Shown: positions 19,864-30,779 of the stretch, piece after piece
How positions within the stretch are numbered: position 1 is the stretch's first letter
Layout of the letters: each line of letters begins with the position of its first letter
Source of the DNA: Kappaphycus alvarezii
Taxonomy: Eukaryota > Rhodophyta > Florideophyceae > Gigartinales > Solieriaceae
DNA length: 64,000 nt
Assembly: GCA_002205965.3 (NCBI GenBank)
Contig: NADL03000551.1
Span: 1 to 64,000 of the forward strand
Direction of reading: 5' to 3'
Position numbers and translations under genes: made by a program
Notes under the pieces: model-generated
The model's database searches: none
Told to the model about the DNA's origin: nothing
Seen by the model: only the letters and a program-made list of their open reading frames with translations

Positions 19864-22800
19864 CTAAGAAATAAAAATCGAACGCAACTTTAAACATTGC
19901 TCTACACTGAAGGCGGCTCTTAAGATATACTTCTGGCGTGATATACTTCTGGTGTGAAGCAATATCTTATGTAAACGAGGAAACATACCCCTCTGTGTTT
20001 GCAGTACTGCAAAGTTACAAGCATTCACATTATGCACAAACTCTGGTTGTAGAACCTCCCGCGCGCAGTATGTCAGCTTTTTCAATGCGCATGGAGAGGT
20101 AAGGTGAAGCACAATCTCCATCATTTGACTCTTGTAGGCCGTGGTACCGCAAACATTGAAGAAGCTGTTTACCTAGCAGCTAGGCTTCATTCGGAGGCCC
20201 AAGGTTAAGAAAGAAAGCACGATTACGTGTAATAAGGAGTCAGCTAGCTCAACTCGAGGGCTGAAAACCCACTCGCCGGCGTGCTTCTGTATAACAGCGT
20301 TTGAAGTATCCGCCCATGACTCCCATACAGTACTGTTTTCGACTTGCAGAGTGCCACGCAACTTACCGTGTAACAAATAACTGGCCCGGAACAAATGGAT
20401 ATGATAATGAGTTTCGAGAAAATGCAACCTGAGCCAATAATGTTTTGTGCGATATGATCTAAGACGGAGCTTGGAATGTTTCCACTACACGCGGAATGAA
20501 TATTAATAATTAAGGGCAATACATATGTTTCTTGCTTTTTTGATGAGGACGTACTGTAATTTTTTATGAATACCCTCCGCACGCCTCTGTGCGACATTGT
20601 ACGACAAATAAAGATCTACGACCAAAATACTGGTACAGAATGTATTGATCCCAAAGAATAAAGCTGAGACATTTGTCTACAACTTTGGGATCAATCACAG
20701 TCGAAGAGGTAGCATGCACACTCGTGATAACCATTTGGTCGTCTTTGAATGAACATAGATCCACCGCTAATTATAGATGATGTGTGCTTAATTTAGTAAC
20801 TCGAGGTCACGATGCAAGTACTTGTATCCGCCCCACTAAAAATGTATGAGTAGTATAAACAGGTTTTCGGACAAAGTCCGACATTTGCAGGATCTGCAGT
20901 TGGTTCAGTATTCTAAACCCTGCAGGAATTTGGATAATATTTGCTGCTGTCTTTACATATTTCACGGTAGCCGGGAACAATGGAATTTATTTATGCCACA
21001 CGAAGAACAAAGTTGGAAACATGCATTGACTTATAGAAGCACTTCGAAAAGCCCTATTATTGTCGATGATGAAAGACCGTAATTGCTCCTCACTCAATTT
21101 AATATCGACAATACAATCAAGATGAAGTGTGTTAAAGCCGTATGGCTTTCCAAGTTTTCGCCCCTCAGGAGTTTTGCGAAGCCTTTTTTGCCAACGCATA
21201 GATTGACAGGAATGACTTCTCATCTGAAATATGAGAAAAGAAAGAAGGATATGCTTCTGTGATATACGTCACAGTTTCGTGGACCAGTACCACCCCAATT
21301 AGTTCATTGGTCTTGGTACTAATGTTTTTGAGAAGTTTTATTCCTAACCATTGACTGGGAGTATCCTCGCTCCATCTCTGCAACAGAGATTTCTTGAACT
21401 GTTTCTGCATGGCCTCATCTGCTTGTTTGATGAAGCTCTTGTGACCATCGCGGTATTCATTAATTAGAGCCGCGTCCAAACCAAGCATTAATCTTCTCAG
21501 TGCCCTCGGATACAAAAATTCATTACTCTGAGTCTTTCATGATATAGTATGCAGTCTTGCACCTTTATACATCCTATCATTACAAAATGAATGCTCTACA
21601 GCAGAAATGTAAGTGAATCGTGATGGTTGCTGCGAGCAATGCTTCGTTTTAAAGGCTGGCGGGCCGACTCAAATAAAAATTTTATTAACCCCCTGCAGTG
21701 TCCCAGAAGTGGCAGTGTTGCCTCGTACAACTCATTTAACCTATGAAGGTTCGGCTTGTCCAAAAGCTTTCAGGCGACATCTGACTGTGTACAGAGTTTG
21801 TTGATTCCGTCGACGTACAATTTAGACATATTATTGAGCTCTTTAATGTATTTTGACTGCAGCTCTTGTCTCAAGAAACGGACAGTGTCTGGATCATGTA
21901 TTCCTTTTTTAAGTCACCAGTAGGTGAATACAATTAAAAAATGCAGTTTCTGCAGTTCCGATATACATTTAGTGATGAGAACACCCTCATCGAGGGGGTA
22001 TTGTAACACGTTTGAATGCTGGTACAGCTGCTGCTTACGGAGAGAAAATACCTGAAAGGGTCATAGTATTTAGAGTCTTTTCCGTTCGTTGAGGACGGTT
22101 CTTTGATAAATGAGGCCATTTCTTTTCAGGGGGTCAACGATGAACACGTTGACTAGGAACCGCTCTTCCCTACACTGAAGGTTTTGATAGCAGCGAGACA
22201 AGTTATTTTGTGCAATAGCTGCAAGAAAATGATCGGGAGTGACCAGATTTGATATGTAAGGATCGAACAGAGCACTGGCAACTCATTCATTATTGATATT
22301 CAAAGGTACCATTGAAGCTGATTCTTTCAATCTTCTTCGCAACAGAAGCAAAGGAGCTTCAGTAGAAGATAAATATGAAGAGTTACTCATTCCAAGGTAT
22401 TTACAATTGGGGTCCGATTTTTCACAATCTCTAAGTACTTCGTGACGATGTGCACATCTCAGGCCATGAACGAGAACTTTATAACCATATCTTGATTCAA
22501 TTGTTATGTTCTTTGGGAGTCTCCCGAAAGAGCATAGTGTACATGGTGTTGTTGTATTGTACTCCAGAACGTCCAATTTATGAGCAGCTGCAGGATAGTC
22601 CCCGATGAAGCCAACAATATCAAGGAACACTTTACAAAGTGTGCCATTTGGCATCACTGCATTGACTCTATTGACGGTACCGTCCACAATATCATCAATA
22701 ATGTAGGATAGCGCAGTATTGCGTGACAAAACAGGTGGTGTTATGGAAATGATTCGTAGAGAACTTGTGCTCCGTCTCATTCTCGGCGGGAAACCGAGTG

Positions 22801-23000
22801 GTAGTAAGTATACACCACCTGCTGAACCTTGCGGGTACATTGTGGAAAAAGGGTCGAAGTCGTCACAATATAGCAAGGCACGGTATACGAAATACGGAGT
22901 GCCCCCTTTAAGCACTCCTGTTCAATGCTCTTTCACGTGTTTTTTGCTATTGTGAGAGATACCACTGTTTGAAGCTTGTGCTGGTGCCGTCAAAAGTTTC
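19864..23000 (-). pseudogene. CACTA/Plavaka-like (tnp2-type) DNA transposase pseudogene
   Basis: The longest open piece, 22,283-22,915 (210 residues), has LLYCDDFDPFS near the start and PPVLSRNT, VFLDIVGFIGDYPAAAHKL and a TPCTLCSFGRLP segment: the order of D-containing motifs and the CxxC seen in tnp2/Plavaka transposases (a cut-and-paste DDE family). Downstream, minus-strand frames continue with a KPNLHRLNELYEATLPLLGH block, typical of the C-terminal part of this family, then 21,165-21,515. Frames around 20,564-20,764 and 19,864-20,430 look coding and may be the far C-terminus. In-frame stops and phase changes are present and the N-terminus above 23,000 is not clear. A LINE-1 tail (20,566-20,622) sits within the region. 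No terminal inverted repeats were identified. Confidence 0.6.
20566..20622 (+). repeat. LINE-1 3' tail (last ~57 bp only)
   Basis: The sequence ATACCCTCCGCACGCCTCTG, then GCGACATTGTACGAC and AATAAAGATCTACGACC, matches the terminal LINE-1 tail almost base for base (compare 44,810-44,866 and 51,298-51,349). It is either an extremely 5'-truncated insertion or the remains of one. No clear target duplication was found at its edges. Confidence 0.75.
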
Positions 23001-23799
23001 ACGGAAGTAATGAGATTAACTGAAAGTAGTGACAAATAATCTTTCCAGGGTTTCAGAAGCCAAACTAAGCCACGAGAAGGGGCACCTCTCTCGGACCTCC
23101 AGAATGAGTGAATAAGCAGCAGTATTGTACTCTTTGACCCTTCTGTCCGAGAGGCTAGCTACAGAAGGCTAGAAGATAGAATGGAACAGATGTCGCCGGG
23201 TCTTATGAAAAAAGGCTGCGACATGTCATCGTCAACTTGTTCCTGTGCAGGAAAAGTGTTCCTTGCTGCGGAACAGAAAATCATAAAATTCTTTGAAACA
23301 TCCGAGAGGTCGACTTATACAGCATTCCCTTAGCTTATGATGACATTGCATTCTGTCCACTGACTGCTCATATGGCTTAAGGAAGTACTTTTATCTTATA
23401 GTGATCATTGAATTGCTACACAACGTTTGACGCCCACACTTGAAGCGATTCGTTAACAAAGATGTCGGCAACTCTACCGATTTCTGATGGCACTTGCTTT
23501 CCATCATGGTCGACGAATGGGATTTTTTTCACTGTTCAAGCAGTTTTAACAGTGGAGTACAATTTGAATTGATTCAATTATTGATTTAGATGCGTTCATT
23601 TCAATATAAGGAGTGTTTCTATTAATACTGCCGAACAAAACTGCGAAGAGGATGGAGTTTTGGACGTCTTAAGAAGCCAAAGACGATGAAAAAACCATAC
23701 GTGCAGGTCTACGACGAGTTGCAGACCGTTCAACATTTGGCGAGTGCGAGTTCTCGAGAAGGCGAGTGTTTCTCGGCTTTATGAAGATATCACTGCAAG
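23001..23799. other. No supported gene; 5' flank of gypsy element
   Basis: Short frames only. The last bases before the gypsy LTR read CACTGCAAG. CAAG also follows the shared LTR part at 30,153, so a 4-bp duplication is possible but overlaps the CA expected at the LTR end and is not secure. Confidence 0.35.
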
Positions 23800-24469
23800 T
23801 GTGGGAACCTGGCCGTTATTTTTCGCGCGCACATAAGCTACCTACAACTAAGGACAGACTGTCCTGTCCCGGGCCAGTAGGGCTACGTGTAGTTGGTTTG
23901 CAATTACTTTTAATTCCCCAATTATTCCTTTATTTTAGTCATTACTGTAAGACTAGTCTAGCTGACAGTGCCACACTAGGTGGCGCCGTCCTACACTACT
24001 TAGGGTGTCACCACCCTAGGCCGTCCACAGTAAACCAAATCCCCCCTCGAGCCAAAGTTACCGTTTTATTTCCGTGACCGGAGTAGTCCGGAAGTTCAAC
24101 CCTAAATAGGACTCCTCGTTTGTGACCGGCAAGCCTAGCGCTGCAAGGATCACTACAGCTAGACCCTTCTCGCGAGCGGCCGGAGTAGTCGGCGCTACCC
24201 CTTTATCGCGCGGCCGGAGTAGTCGTGGCTACCCTTTTACTTGGCCGGTCCCGGAGTAGGACTGCCTACTCTATTCTTTACCCACTGTTTTCCCATCCTT
24301 CTTTCCCTAGAAAAATATCCTGGAGGACCGTAGGGCATCCTCCTACGTCTATCGAGCGCGACCTACGTCGCTCTACCCCGCTACTACCACGTAGCTGTCT
24401 AGGCCTTTTACACTGGTCTCCCGTGGAAGCGCCAGCTTCCGAAACTAACCACCTGGTGCGTGGTCCTCA
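23800..24469 (+). repeat. Gypsy 5' LTR
   Basis: 670 bp, begins TGTGGGAACCTGGCCG and ends GTGGTCCTCA. It matches 29,485-30,154 over its whole length, apart from one base near its start. It should hold the promoter and polyadenylation signals of the element; no canonical TATA box stands out. Confidence 0.9.
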
Positions 24470-24608
24470 GGAGCCATATTATTACAGTGGTCCCTTGACC
24501 TAGAAAGGTTTTCCTTTCTCACCTCACCGCGAGCGATCAGCGCGTGCGAAAAAGAAAGGCGATAATTTCTGTCGACCCGACAGCGCGAGCGCGCTGCGAA
24601 TCGACAAG

Positions 24609-25118
24609 ATGCCTCTTGCCTCAGATGCTTCGATCCGAGGCCGTGCCTCGGATAGCCCACAACGAGGAGAGCCTCTTATCAACTATTCGAACAACGGAGA
24701 AGGTTCACGTTCTTCGCGAGTTGGTAATGGTCAGCGAATTCCTGACCCAAGACCAAGAGCCACCACAGCTCAAGGATTAGAAACCGCACTAGCAGTTGCT
24801 GATTCACAAGCCGTTCCGGCACCGCAGGAACGTCCAACTGGGAATCACCTTGTGCCTGCAGTGGGTGAAAATGGCGTCCGCACTCCCATTGAGGAAATCC
24901 CTCAATCCCTTCTATCTCCCGAGCTTCGCTTGGTCGAGTCCCACCTCGAGCAGATGCTTAAGGACCCCTTGGTTGCGTTCCAGGAAATCCTGGAAAAACG
25001 CTTGGAAGAAAAGGACGATTCCTTTTACACCATGTTCCGCCAGGAGATGACCGCCCTCTGCAAAGATGAACGTCGCCGTTCAACGGAACTGAAACCATTC
25101 TTTGAGGAAATGCCTTGA
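24609..25118 (+). CDS. Gypsy Gag-like N-terminal ORF (fossil)
   Basis: A 169-codon frame from an ATG at 24,609. It is Arg/Ser/Gly-rich at first, then helical and charged (LSPELRLVESHLEQML, EILEKRLEEKDDSFYTMFRQ), as expected for the start of a Gag polyprotein. No zinc knuckle is present, and it stops 9 bases before the open frame that leads into the RT. Assigned by position between the 5' LTR and the RT rather than by a diagnostic motif. Confidence 0.5.
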   Translation: MPLASDASIRGRASDSPQRGEPLINYSNNGEGSRSSRVGNGQRIPDPRPRATTAQGLETALAVADSQAVPAPQERPTGNHLVPAVGENGVRTPIEEIPQSLLSPELRLVESHLEQMLKDPLVAFQEILEKRLEEKDDSFYTMFRQEMTALCKDERRRSTELKPFFEEMP

Positions 25119-25127
25119 AATAGGATC

Positions 25128-26036
25128 GTGCGGACTACCCGCCGATTCCCCCTGCCTCCGCAATCGGAGACAGTAGTGGAAGGTCAAGATTCCTTAACAG
25201 GAGATTTCCTGTTAGAGACCTATCCAAGGTTGTATCGCAAGACTCAGGTCAGCTTGAGTAATGTAATCACTTCGGTCAAGCCGAAGGAATCGTTCGCCGT
25301 GAGGGTCGCGAACTTTTCGACCGAAACGCGTGTTTTCGCAAAAGGCCAGATTGTATGGTACGCATCCGCGATGTCTGATACTTTACTCGAGGTCACCCTC
25401 GACGAGCAGGCACCCGGCCGTGAAAACAACTCAGCGCCGCAAAGTTTCGGCACCGCCAAAGAGAAACTGGGGGTGGATGACGTTGACTTGTCCCATCTCA
25501 CCCCCGCTGTGCAAGCCAAGATACGAGCAGTTCTAGTGAAGCATGAGACTATTTGGTCAGGCCACTTTGGAAAATTCCGGGCTACCGAACAGCGGATCGA
25601 CCTCGTACCTGGGTCAGTCCCAGTACGGCCACACCCTTACCGCGAGACGGAAGAGACAGAAGTCAAGCGAATGCTTGACGCGAAGGAGATTGAGCCCGCT
25701 CAATCGGAATTCGCCAGCCCAGTAGTGCTGGTGCCCAAACCGGATGGGAGCAGACGGTTCTGCATAGTCTACCGGAAGCTCAACGCCCTCACGGTCAAGG
25801 ACAGATATCTGCTGCCCCGCATGGATGAATACCTAGACTTGCTAGGTGAGGCGACGGTATTTACCGCCTTAGACTGTAACTGCGGTTACTGGCAAATACC
25901 TATCCGCGAAACGGACAAGGACAAGACAGCATTCGTCTGTCATGAAGGCTTTTTCCGGTTCTGCCGGATGCCTTTCGGGCTGTTCAATGCGCCAGACACG
26001 TTCCAACGCACAGTAGATATACTACTGGCGCGATAA
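25128..26036 (+). CDS. Gypsy protease/reverse-transcriptase region (fossil)
   Basis: 302 codons. The first ~120 residues resemble a degenerate protease-to-RT linker. RT starts with HPYRETEETEVKRMLDAKEI, then the fingers SPVVLVPKPDGSRRFCIVYR and palm FTALDCNCGYWQIPI, and runs to PFGLFNAPDTFQRTVD. This is the usual gypsy order. The RT catalytic block and RNase H side continue beyond this frame, and the element is broken there. Confidence 0.75.
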   Translation: MRTTRRFPLPPQSETVVEGQDSLTGDFLLETYPRLYRKTQVSLSNVITSVKPKESFAVRVANFSTETRVFAKGQIVWYASAMSDTLLEVTLDEQAPGRENNSAPQSFGTAKEKLGVDDVDLSHLTPAVQAKIRAVLVKHETIWSGHFGKFRATEQRIDLVPGSVPVRPHPYRETEETEVKRMLDAKEIEPAQSEFASPVVLVPKPDGSRRFCIVYRKLNALTVKDRYLLPRMDEYLDLLGEATVFTALDCNCGYWQIPIRETDKDKTAFVCHEGFFRFCRMPFGLFNAPDTFQRTVDILLAR

Positions 26037-27967
26037 AAGTGGAAGAATTGTTTGGGGTACTTGGATGATATCATCATTTTCTCCAAGTTCATCGAGGAAC
26101 ACCTCGATCATGTCGACGAAGTACTCACGGTACTTTGTAATTCAGGGGTACCCTGAAGTTGAAGAAATGCAATTGGTTCGCAACCACTGTCAACTACCTC
26201 GGCCATGTGATACGGCCGGGTAAACTCGAGGTTGCCTCGAAGAACATCGAAGCGGTGAAGGGCTTCACCCCACCGCGCACGCAAACGCAACTGAGGAGCT
26301 TCCTCGGTCTCTGCAACGTATATCGGAGATTCGTCCCGAACTTTTCCCGAGTGGCGGCGCCACTCAACAAGCTATTGAAGAAGGGAAATCTCTTACAACT
26401 TCCCCAGCTTGGTGCGCAGGCTGGCTCTTAATTGGAGGAGACACCGCCTCCAGAAGGAAGAAGAGCCTCCTTATGTCCGAAAAAGGCTCCACACGCCGTG
26501 AGGACACACACGAGAACCCTCGTGACAATTTGGAATGGGATCCCCCATTCTCTGTCAAGGCAAAGCTAATCCTTGCTCTCTTGAAACAGGTCCCCTGGTC
26601 TAAACTGTGCAACCAGCCGGGACTACACAGCCCTTTATCAGGACTCCTGATTTCTTCTAGGTTGGGGAAATCCCCCCCAACTTCTGTTCAACCAGCTTGG
26701 CTGGCCAACACCGTGTTGCTCCGCCCCACGTTGGATGGAAAAACCCATCCCACCAACCACTGCACAGTGACTAATATTGCTCACTGCATACCCAGGTAGC
26801 CTGGACTACGATTATAGACATTAGAAGAGGCCACCCTCGCCGCGAAGGCTACCGTACGCCGGCAGACAAATTACTGAGCAATCCCAGTACATCAACAAAC
26901 CTCTCACGAACTCTTCGCAGACCAACATCTGTCGGTACTGTAACAATCACTACGGAGTGTTCCGAGGGAACCAATGGCACAAACAAGGATAACCTTGTTA
27001 CAACTCTGTTGGGAATGACTCAACCCGGGATGCTACATTAACTATTCAGGTTAACCTGGATCTACAAGTTCTACTCTAGTTATCCAACTATGAGGGAAGA
27101 GGGAAGGCTACTTCTTACAAGACAAATCTGGGACACCAGGTCCTTTATTCAACTACGTGTGGGCTATCTCCACACCAACCACTGCGAAGCTTGACTACAC
27201 GTCGGCTACGACTGGCCCTCTTGGCCCTCATTACCGCCAGACTGGGGAGGATTCTCCCTCACCTCCTCAACCAGGTCGTCATCACTAACCACCGCTGGGA
27301 GGACAACCTCTCTCCCCTTTACCAGGATATCTTGGAGCAAGTCCAGGAGACCAACAATGGTCAATCATCCTGGACGACCGTTGCGTGCAAGCGCTTCGAG
27401 AAACGCCGGGCCCCACCGGTTGAATGCCATGGTACCAAAAATTCTCTCGGCTTGTTTGTACTCCTCACGGGAACACCCCCGTTGAGCTACGGTCGAGAAG
27501 CTGCCCGACCCAATGGAACGTCCGAACGCCCCCGCCACCCCTGTCGGGCGGCCTTCTTGCGGCAACGACCGCAAATTACCCGTCAAGCGAGGACCCCTAT
27601 CGTCACAGGGAATCGAACCGCTTGGACTACGCGGGGTAAGCCCCCCTGGAGGGCTACTCGGAGCCCATATCGCTGGGTTAAACTCGACCCAGTCTCCACC
27701 AGCATAGACTGGTGTACTCATGTCCTGAGTTTGCGGAAGGACCCGGTTCTTCGCAAGAGCCTGTGATCAGTGTATCTGGTCAACAAAGTCCAGCAGGGCG
27801 CTGGCATCGGCGCGGTCGGCCCTTGTCAATTGAAGAAGCAACGATTACAGGCCAATCTTCCTCGCATCGTCTACAGTTGCGGGCGAAAGGTAGTATAGCC
27901 TACCTCATCGCGCTTCATAGATCAACTGTATGACGCAATTCTGTATCCATTCAGATACAATGACATT

Positions 27968-28612
27968 CTACGAGGAATGCTCGTCATTTGCATACGGGCC
28001 TGCAATGTCCAATCCGCGGTACGAAATGAACCAGGGAATCTCTGGTAAGAAGCCGTACGGAACTTCGTACTTGTTGCACCAGACAGGGACTGGCACGTAC
28101 TTGTCACCCAGCGCCGCTGGGTCAATAATTTCCGCTTCGCGGTTATGATAGCTCACAAATGCTCGGTGAGCATGGCGCATCTTCCTTTCGAATTTGCGAT
28201 CCGAAGGACCGGGGTAGTAGTCCCAGTCAGCGCGAATGCTGACAGCACGCGGCAACGCCGCGCGCCCCTCAAGGAGCCTACGCTCCGTTCCGAACAACAG
28301 GGTTACGGACTGATAACCGTCGCAGTCCATGTAGTTCTTAGTTAACGAGGCAATCCTCTTTGCATACGGTGCTTCACAACGCGCAAACACAATGTCGAGG
28401 CCTTCCTCGACCGCAAAACGGAGGTCAAAGTACTGACCCCGACGACGAGCACAGGACAACAGCCTTTCTAAACGACGCTGACTAACAGCGTTGCTGTCAA
28501 AACGGATTAACCAGTCTTTGCTGGTTGTCATCACCTGGGAAATCCCCGGTGCGGCATGGGCAAGATAACCTGCCCTTTCGGCGGAACCCGTCTCAAGAAG
28601 AAGCCCTGACAT
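27968..28612 (-). other. Antisense open frame inside the gypsy element
   Basis: A 214-codon frame on the strand opposite to the RT, with ordinary protein-like composition (YQSVTLLFGTERRLLEG, then ADWDYYPGPSDRKFERKM and LGDKYVPVPVWCNKYEVPY). The YQSVTLLFGTERR segment loosely recalls the end of a gypsy integrase core, but the match is weak and the orientation unexpected. Function not recognised. Confidence 0.3.
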
Positions 28613-29484
28613 GAAGCTGAACTGGAGGAAGGAGGAAACGGGTTGTTAGACTGGGGACGGGGCGGCAGGAAGCAAGAGGACGCGCCGGATGAAAACACTG
28701 TGCGGAACACTTGGGCTGTCCGGTTTTGTGTTCTGGGAGAGTGATAGAACTCTCCCAACCCACCAGGAGTCCTGGTTATAAAGAGGTTCACCGAAAATTG
28801 ATACTGTATTTTTCGAGGGATATGCCCTTTTCCTGGGGAGTGCCCAGATACGACCGTGAATGACAATTACTTTTACCAGTCAATTCGCAGGGGGGAGTAC
28901 GGGAAAACCCGACCAGAAAGGCGCTCCCTCTCATTGATCGGGCCACCCGATCCGGGCTTTTGGAAGTCAATGGTCGCCCGAAAACAGGGCGCGCCCCACA
29001 ACGGATTCTTACCAGGATTACCTGGTATGTCTTGGATTACCCCGCACGAACGCGGGTTCGAGGAATATGGAACAGCGGGACGACTGCACCCCAGGGGATC
29101 ACTCGACGACGGTATAACGTCTAGTAGCAGAGGCTACTATTTGGATTCACAGTGAAGCGTTGCTAACCGGGTCAAGCCAGGATCACCTGGCCCAACGCAA
29201 AGTTTTAAGAGGATGGGGTACCCAACCCCCATACCTCGTCAATATTGTCAAGGAACCCCTTGACCGCTTGTAGACCCTACACGAAACGACGTGTAACTAG
29301 CATTGCTAGTTCGGCAACCGAAGTACTGACTTGCCACGCAATTGGGACACACCAACTGCGTAATGACCTTAGGATATCCTAATTTGCTACGGACTAATGC
29401 GCGCGGTACCACACCCCGACCAGGCTCCCTGGTCTTTCTTCTCGCGTTACTCGTACTACGTACTCGACGCTGTGTGATGGGACA

Positions 29485-30154
29485 TGTGGAAACCTGGCCG
29501 TTATTTTTCGCGCGCACATAAGCTACCTACAACTAAGGACAGACTGTCCTGTCCCGGGCCAGTAGGGCTACGTGTAGTTGGTTTGCAATTACTTTTAATT
29601 CCCCAATTATTCCTTTATTTTAGTCATTACTGTAAGACTAGTCTAGCTGACAGTGCCACACTAGGTGGCGCCGTCCTACACTACTTAGGGTGTCACCACC
29701 CTAGGCCGTCCACAGTAAACCAAATCCCCCCTCGAGCCAAAGTTACCGTTTTATTTCCGTGACCGGAGTAGTCCGGAAGTTCAACCCTAAATAGGACTCC
29801 TCGTTTGTGACCGGCAAGCCTAGCGCTGCAAGGATCACTACAGCTAGACCCTTCTCGCGAGCGGCCGGAGTAGTCGGCGCTACCCCTTTATCGCGCGGCC
29901 GGAGTAGTCGTGGCTACCCTTTTACTTGGCCGGTCCCGGAGTAGGACTGCCTACTCTATTCTTTACCCACTGTTTTCCCATCCTTCTTTCCCTAGAAAAA
30001 TATCCTGGAGGACCGTAGGGCATCCTCCTACGTCTATCGAGCGCGACCTACGTCGCTCTACCCCGCTACTACCACGTAGCTGTCTAGGCCTTTTACACTG
30101 GTCTCCCGTGGAAGCGCCAGCTTCCGAAACTAACCACCTGGTGCGTGGTCCTCA
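29485..30154 (+). repeat. Gypsy 3' LTR
   Basis: 670 bp, same sequence as 23,800-24,469 except for an early G/A difference (TGTGGA against TGTGGG). The purine-rich GATGGGAC just before it could be the polypurine tract. Confidence 0.9.
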
Positions 30155-30779
30155 AGGGTCATATTAATGCAGCAAGAATCACTGTCGTTTTCATTATCAG
30201 AAGTTTCTCCTGTACTGTGACGGCACAGGGCAGAAAGCAAAGGCTTTTGCGTCTCAATTTGATTTTGTGAAACATTATAAACTGCGAGAATGCTTTGAGG
30301 AAAACAGTTCGCAATGACACACCTTCGAAATACATCTACGTTTTTTTAATTAGTAAGAGAACTTGAAATATTATCCTGAGATGTTTTTGTGTGCGCACCG
30401 TGTGTTACTGTAACGCTGAGTATTGTACAGTCAAGTTGTGTATTACTGAAAACTGCACAGCCGACTGCTGCAGAGGCGAAAATTGAACAACCGTCCACTG
30501 CACAACAGCTGCAGATATTATATGATGCTATCTTATGGCTCCCGTGGCATCGTTTTGTATACAGAAGGCATCATTACTGTGAACCATACTGCAGGATACA
30601 GCACAATATTTGAATGCGATCCACAGAGGGCCATCCTGAGATGAGTGGGTGCTCTACAACTGATTCATGGGAGGATTGGTCGGCATGCGTTGAAAAAGAC
30701 GGCGCTCTTTTCATGATGTTATTGCCTGCGCTGAAATAATATACGAGGAACTGAGTGAGAGAGAAACTTCAGAGGTGAA
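30155..30779. other. No recognisable gene
   Basis: One 74-codon frame (30,389-30,613) without a recognisable domain. No repeat was identified. Confidence 0.35.

Larger units (their letters stand above)
23800..30154 (+). mobile_element. Ty3/gypsy LTR retrotransposon, recent insertion, broken interior (fossil)
   Basis: About 6.36 kb, bounded by two 670-bp direct LTRs (TGTGG...CCTCA). The interior carries a Gag-like start (24,609-25,118) and a gypsy reverse transcriptase (25,128-26,036) with RPHPYRETEETEVKRML, SPVVLVPKPDGSRRFC, FTALDCNCGYWQIPI and FRFCRMPFGLFNAPDTFQR, continuing as GVLDDI-type and LGHVIRPGKLEV blocks and QLRSFLGLCNVYRRFV. Integrase is not recognisable in sense. The element is broken in several places and Gag is short for the family. 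By eye the LTRs differ at one base, so insertion is recent relative to everything else here; broken interior plus young LTRs suggests a copy moved by enzymes from elsewhere. Short inverted repeats are remarkably dense throughout. Confidence 0.85.

Noticed and set aside
23791-30160. CAAG as a 4-bp target duplication of the gypsy element
   Set aside because: It overlaps the CA that should end the LTR on the right side, so the match may be coincidence; left as uncertain.
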